Origin: Diphasiastrum complanatum
Lineage: Eukaryota; Streptophyta; Lycopodiopsida; Lycopodiales; Lycopodiaceae
Assembly (NCBI GenBank): GCA_029204225.1
Contig: CM055102.1
Location: 11,051,245 to 11,115,244 of the forward strand
DNA: 64,000 nucleotides
Direction of reading: 5' to 3'
Shown here: piece by piece, positions 60,758-64,000 of the stretch
Layout: each line of letters opens with the position of its first letter
How positions within the stretch are numbered: position 1 is the first letter of the stretch
Made by a program: the position numbers and the translations under genes
The notes under the pieces: model-generated
What the model was told of the DNA's origin: nothing
What the model saw: only the letters and a program-made list of their open reading frames with translations
Databases searched by the model: none

Positions 60758-63700
60758 ATGGCTACAACGATCCACACAAGAATGGCAATCAGTCTTGATG
60801 GCGAAAACTACAAAGCATGGAAACTCAAAATCAAAACACTTTTGAAGGGTGAAGGCATCTGGTCGGTGACCGGACTCACAAAGGTGCAGCCTCCAGAGGG
60901 AGACCCGAGGAGAGCTAAGTGGATCAGAAGAGATGAACGTGCAATGGCGATCATCGTTTTGTCCATTAATGAAAAAATACTCATGCAGATTGAAGACTGT
61001 GAGAGCAGCCATGAAGCATGAGAAAGACTAAAGCAGAACACAAAGGGAAAGAAGAAAAACAAACCCGGACTCAAATTCGACAAGGTGAATACAAAGTCTT
61101 CGAGCAGAGGCAACGACAACCAACAAAGATCCTCTTGCGATCACTGTCACAAGCCGGGACACGCAGCCAACAAATGTTGGTTTAACCCGACAATACCTTG
61201 CATGCACTGCAAGAAGGGACATTCTGCATACAACTGCAGATTCAACCCGAAAAGAAAAACAAGGCTGACAAGGCGAATGTTGCAGAGTCATCAAAGGATG
61301 CAGACAAAAGCGATGAGGCCTTCACGATATTCGATGAAGCCTCGACAAGCTACACTGAGCATGATTGTGATGTAGTCATTGATTCAGGAGCAACCTCACA
61401 CATCACATACAACAAAAGAATCTTGATCAACTACAGAGAACTCGAAAACAACAAGCAGTGATTTTAGGCGATGGGAGTCGACACAATGTCAAGGGCGTCG
61501 GAACTCTACAACTACGAACATTGTCAGGACAAGCAGAGCTGCAAAGAGCACTCTACCTACCCTCATTAAGAAATGACCTACTATTAGTTTCCAAGATGGC
61601 AGATCTTGGAACTCGAGTTCTATTCGATGGCAATGTATGTCGGATGATCGAGAAAACAACAAACAAGTTGCTGACAGTTGGATGCAGAGAAGACAATCTC
61701 TACCAAGCCAAGATAGTCAGCAATTCTGATAGCATACTAAATGCATCAGAAAACAAAAATCAACTCTAGCACAAAAGAATGTATCATCTGAACATGAGGA
61801 GCCTCTACGACAGGAGCAAGGAGAACATGGTCACAGTCTGAAAATATCCAAACCCGATACTGAGTTCTGTGAAGCCTGTCAAAAAGGGAAACAACATCGG
61901 AATCCATTCGTGCACGAGGAAAAAAGAGCTAGAAAAATTCTAGAGCTCGTCCACTCAGATGTCTGTGGACCGATGAAAGTTGATTCGCTCTCAAGATCGA
62001 GGTATTTCCTGGCGTTCATTGATGACTACAGCCGGATGACAACAATCTATTACTTGAAGAAAAAATCTGAAGCGTTTGACTCTTTCAAGAAGTTCGTGGC
62101 ATTCACAGAAGGACACACCTCGAAGAAGATTCAGATCATCAGGTCTGATAATGGAGGTGAGTACAAGAGCATAGAATTTTCAAGATTATGTCAAGAACAA
62201 AGAATAGAACATCAATTTGCTCCTGCATACACACCCGAATATAATGGTGTCGTGGAAAGAAGAAACAAGACACTAGTCGAAGGAGCCAAATGCATGATGG
62301 CACAGGCTCGATTGCCAAGTCAATTTTGGGCTGAGGCAATAGCTGCAGCGGTACACCTGCAAAATAGATCAACAACGATAGCCCTGGAAAACAAAACACC
62401 ATACGAAATGTGGACAAGTAGAAAGCCTTATCTGTCATACGTGCGTGTATTCGGATGTGCAACATACAAGCACATAGCAAAGGAACAAAGAAACAAGCTC
62501 GACGAAAAGTCAGAGCAGACAATCATGGTGGGATACTCGAATGGATTACAAGTCTACAGACTCTACAACCCAACCACGAAGAAAGTCGTGTCGAGTAGAG
62601 ATGTGAAGTTTGACGAGTCCACATTCCCTAGATTGAAGGACGAAAAGGGACATGAGATCTTTACACTACTGCCGATTCAAGAGGGAGATCAAGGGCAAAC
62701 ATCAAATCATTCGAGCAGCGACGATCGAACCCAGAAGGTCGACAAGACAAAGAAGACCTCCAGAATAATACACTGACAACCTTCAATGGAGCGAAGAAAC
62801 AGATTTCAAATATTGTAGCTTCACTAAAGAGCCAGCAACATATCAAGAAGCTATCTAGAGTCCAGAAGGTGAATTCTGGAGGTAGACAATGTCAGAAGAA
62901 ATCGAATCAATGAGGCAAAACAAGGCACTGCCCAAAAATAAAAAGATCGTCAACTATAAATGGGTCTACAAAAAAAAAATTAAGTCAGATGGCACTGTCG
63001 GACGATACAAAGCAAGGCTTGTCACAAAAGGCTACACACAAAGGTACGGCGTCGATTACTTCGATACGTATTCACCAATGGTGAAAATGACAAGCATTCG
63101 ACTGCTCCTTGCATACGCAACTCAATACAATCTGGAAATTCACCATATTGATGTAAAGACATCCTTTCTCCACGAAGATCTAGAAGAAGAAATCTTCATG
63201 AAACAGCCTGAATGATTCAAAGACCCCGACAATCGACAATATGTTTGTCGTTTGCAACGATGCATTTATGGTCTGAAGCAGGCATCACGATCTTGGTATA
63301 AGAAGATCGATGGTCTTTTGAAGTGTCTAGATTACATTCCTATACAACCAGACTATAATGTCTATATAAAGGAAGTAGGAAGAAATTTTGTGATTCTAAC
63401 TATATTTGTAGATGACTCCCTAATGATAGGAAATTCCTTGATGCTAATCAAAAAAACGAAGAGTCAAATTTTCAAAAGTTATGAAATCACTGATCTAGGA
63501 GAAGCAACAAAATGCCTTGGACTGGAAATCAAAAGAAATCGAATCAGAAGATAAATGCATCTGAACCAGTCAGAGTACGCCAGAACCGAATGATGGACTG
63601 CAAAGAAAAAGCCACACCAATGATAGATGGAGCCAGACTAACGAAACATGATTGCCCGAATACAAATGAGGAGAGACAGAAAATGAAAGGTATACTCTAC

Positions 63701-64000
63701 CAAAACATGATCGGTAGTCTAATGTACCTCACAATCTATACCAGACCTGATTTGGCATTCTTTGTCTATGCTTTAAGCCAATTCTCTTCGAATCCTGGCA
63801 TGGCACATTGGCAAATTCTTTTATATTTGAAGGATACACAAAACATGAGATTAACCTACAAAGCAGACGAAGGCAAAGGATTCAAGCTGCAACACTACAG
63901 TGATGCAAGTTGGGCAAGCTGCAAAGACGACAACAAGTCGGTGACAGGAGGATGTTCGATTGTGTGCAGAGCAGCAATCAGCTGGACATGCAAGAAGCAA
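60758..64000 (+). pseudogene. Ty1/copia gag-pol, runs off the right edge
   Basis: The most complete copia copy here. Gag from ATG 60758 (MATTIHTRMAISLDGENYKA, RRDERAMAIIVLSINE) stops at 61019-61021, and most of its central part is deleted. Two zinc knuckles follow (CDHCHKPGHAANKC, CMHCKKGHSAYNC). A frame change near 61255 precedes protease (VIDSGATSHITYNKRIL). Integrase (61910-62776) keeps HSDVCGPMKV, RSDNGGEYKS and the catalytic E in NGVVERRNKT. RT (62889-63554) has NKKIVNYKWVYKKKI, RLVTKGYTQRYGVDYFDTYS, HHIDVKTSFLHEDLEEEIF, CIYGLKQASRSWYKKIDGLL and the active site IFVDDSLMIG, with a TGA at 63212-63214. RNase H begins at about 63830 (HYSDASWASCKDDNKSVTGG) and is cut by the window end. Pol is largely intact, so this is a young element despite its breaks. 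Confidence 0.88.

Noticed and set aside
62139-62522. 127-codon minus-strand frame inside copia integrase
   Set aside because: It is a shadow of the clear plus-strand integrase frame.

Overview
The window is nuclear DNA of a land plant. It has plant-type NAC and YAK1 genes with spliced introns, plant Ty1/copia and Ty3/gypsy retroelements, a plant-style hAT transposase and many long (CT)n/(GA)n tracts. It is gene-poor and dominated by decayed, mutually inserted transposons. That picture, with the LINEs and the large gaps between genes, fits a large-genome non-seed vascular plant such as a homosporous fern better than a compact angiosperm. The taxonomic call is inference. There is no bacterial or organellar signature.

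Layout, left to right. 1-2445: minus-strand Ty3/gypsy pol (RT, RNase H, integrase). 2450-4393: LINE pieces on the plus strand, the second ending in a 98-bp (TC)n tail. 4548-10035: DNA-transposon territory with a hAT-like tail, a 590-bp foldback element with a GC-rich palindromic core, a deleted hAT transposase gene and short tandem repeats. 11629-15131: minus-strand LINE of the same family as the plus-strand one, with a duplicated endonuclease segment. 15998-18412: the first three coding exons of a YAK1-type (DYRK family) kinase on the minus strand, whose remaining exons are not visible in the window. 19969-33888: wreckage of copia and gypsy elements, a CACTA-like scrap and a solo LTR with target-site duplication. 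37196-42334: the one apparently complete gene, a four-exon membrane-anchored NAC transcription factor on the minus strand, with a SINE in its large intron and a TATA box near 43565. 46500-49333: a plus-strand copia element abutting a minus-strand gypsy fragment. 51143-53800: a minus-strand copia element of the same lineage as the gag at 19969. 56338-57794: remains of an uncommon transposon family resembling DUF7869 proteins. 60758-64000: a plus-strand copia element running off the right edge.

No cellular pathway links the genes: NAC and YAK1 are independent host genes embedded in transposon debris. The strongest new-looking signals are a LINE 3' hairpin with paired sequence changes, the GC-palindrome repeat family, the hAT pseudogene that joins a BED finger directly to the dimerisation domain, the incomplete YAK1 gene with a GC-AG intron, two SINE-like insertions with clear target duplications, and the DUF7869-like relic. 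Exon borders were placed by eye from protein similarity and splice consensus. No database search was possible.
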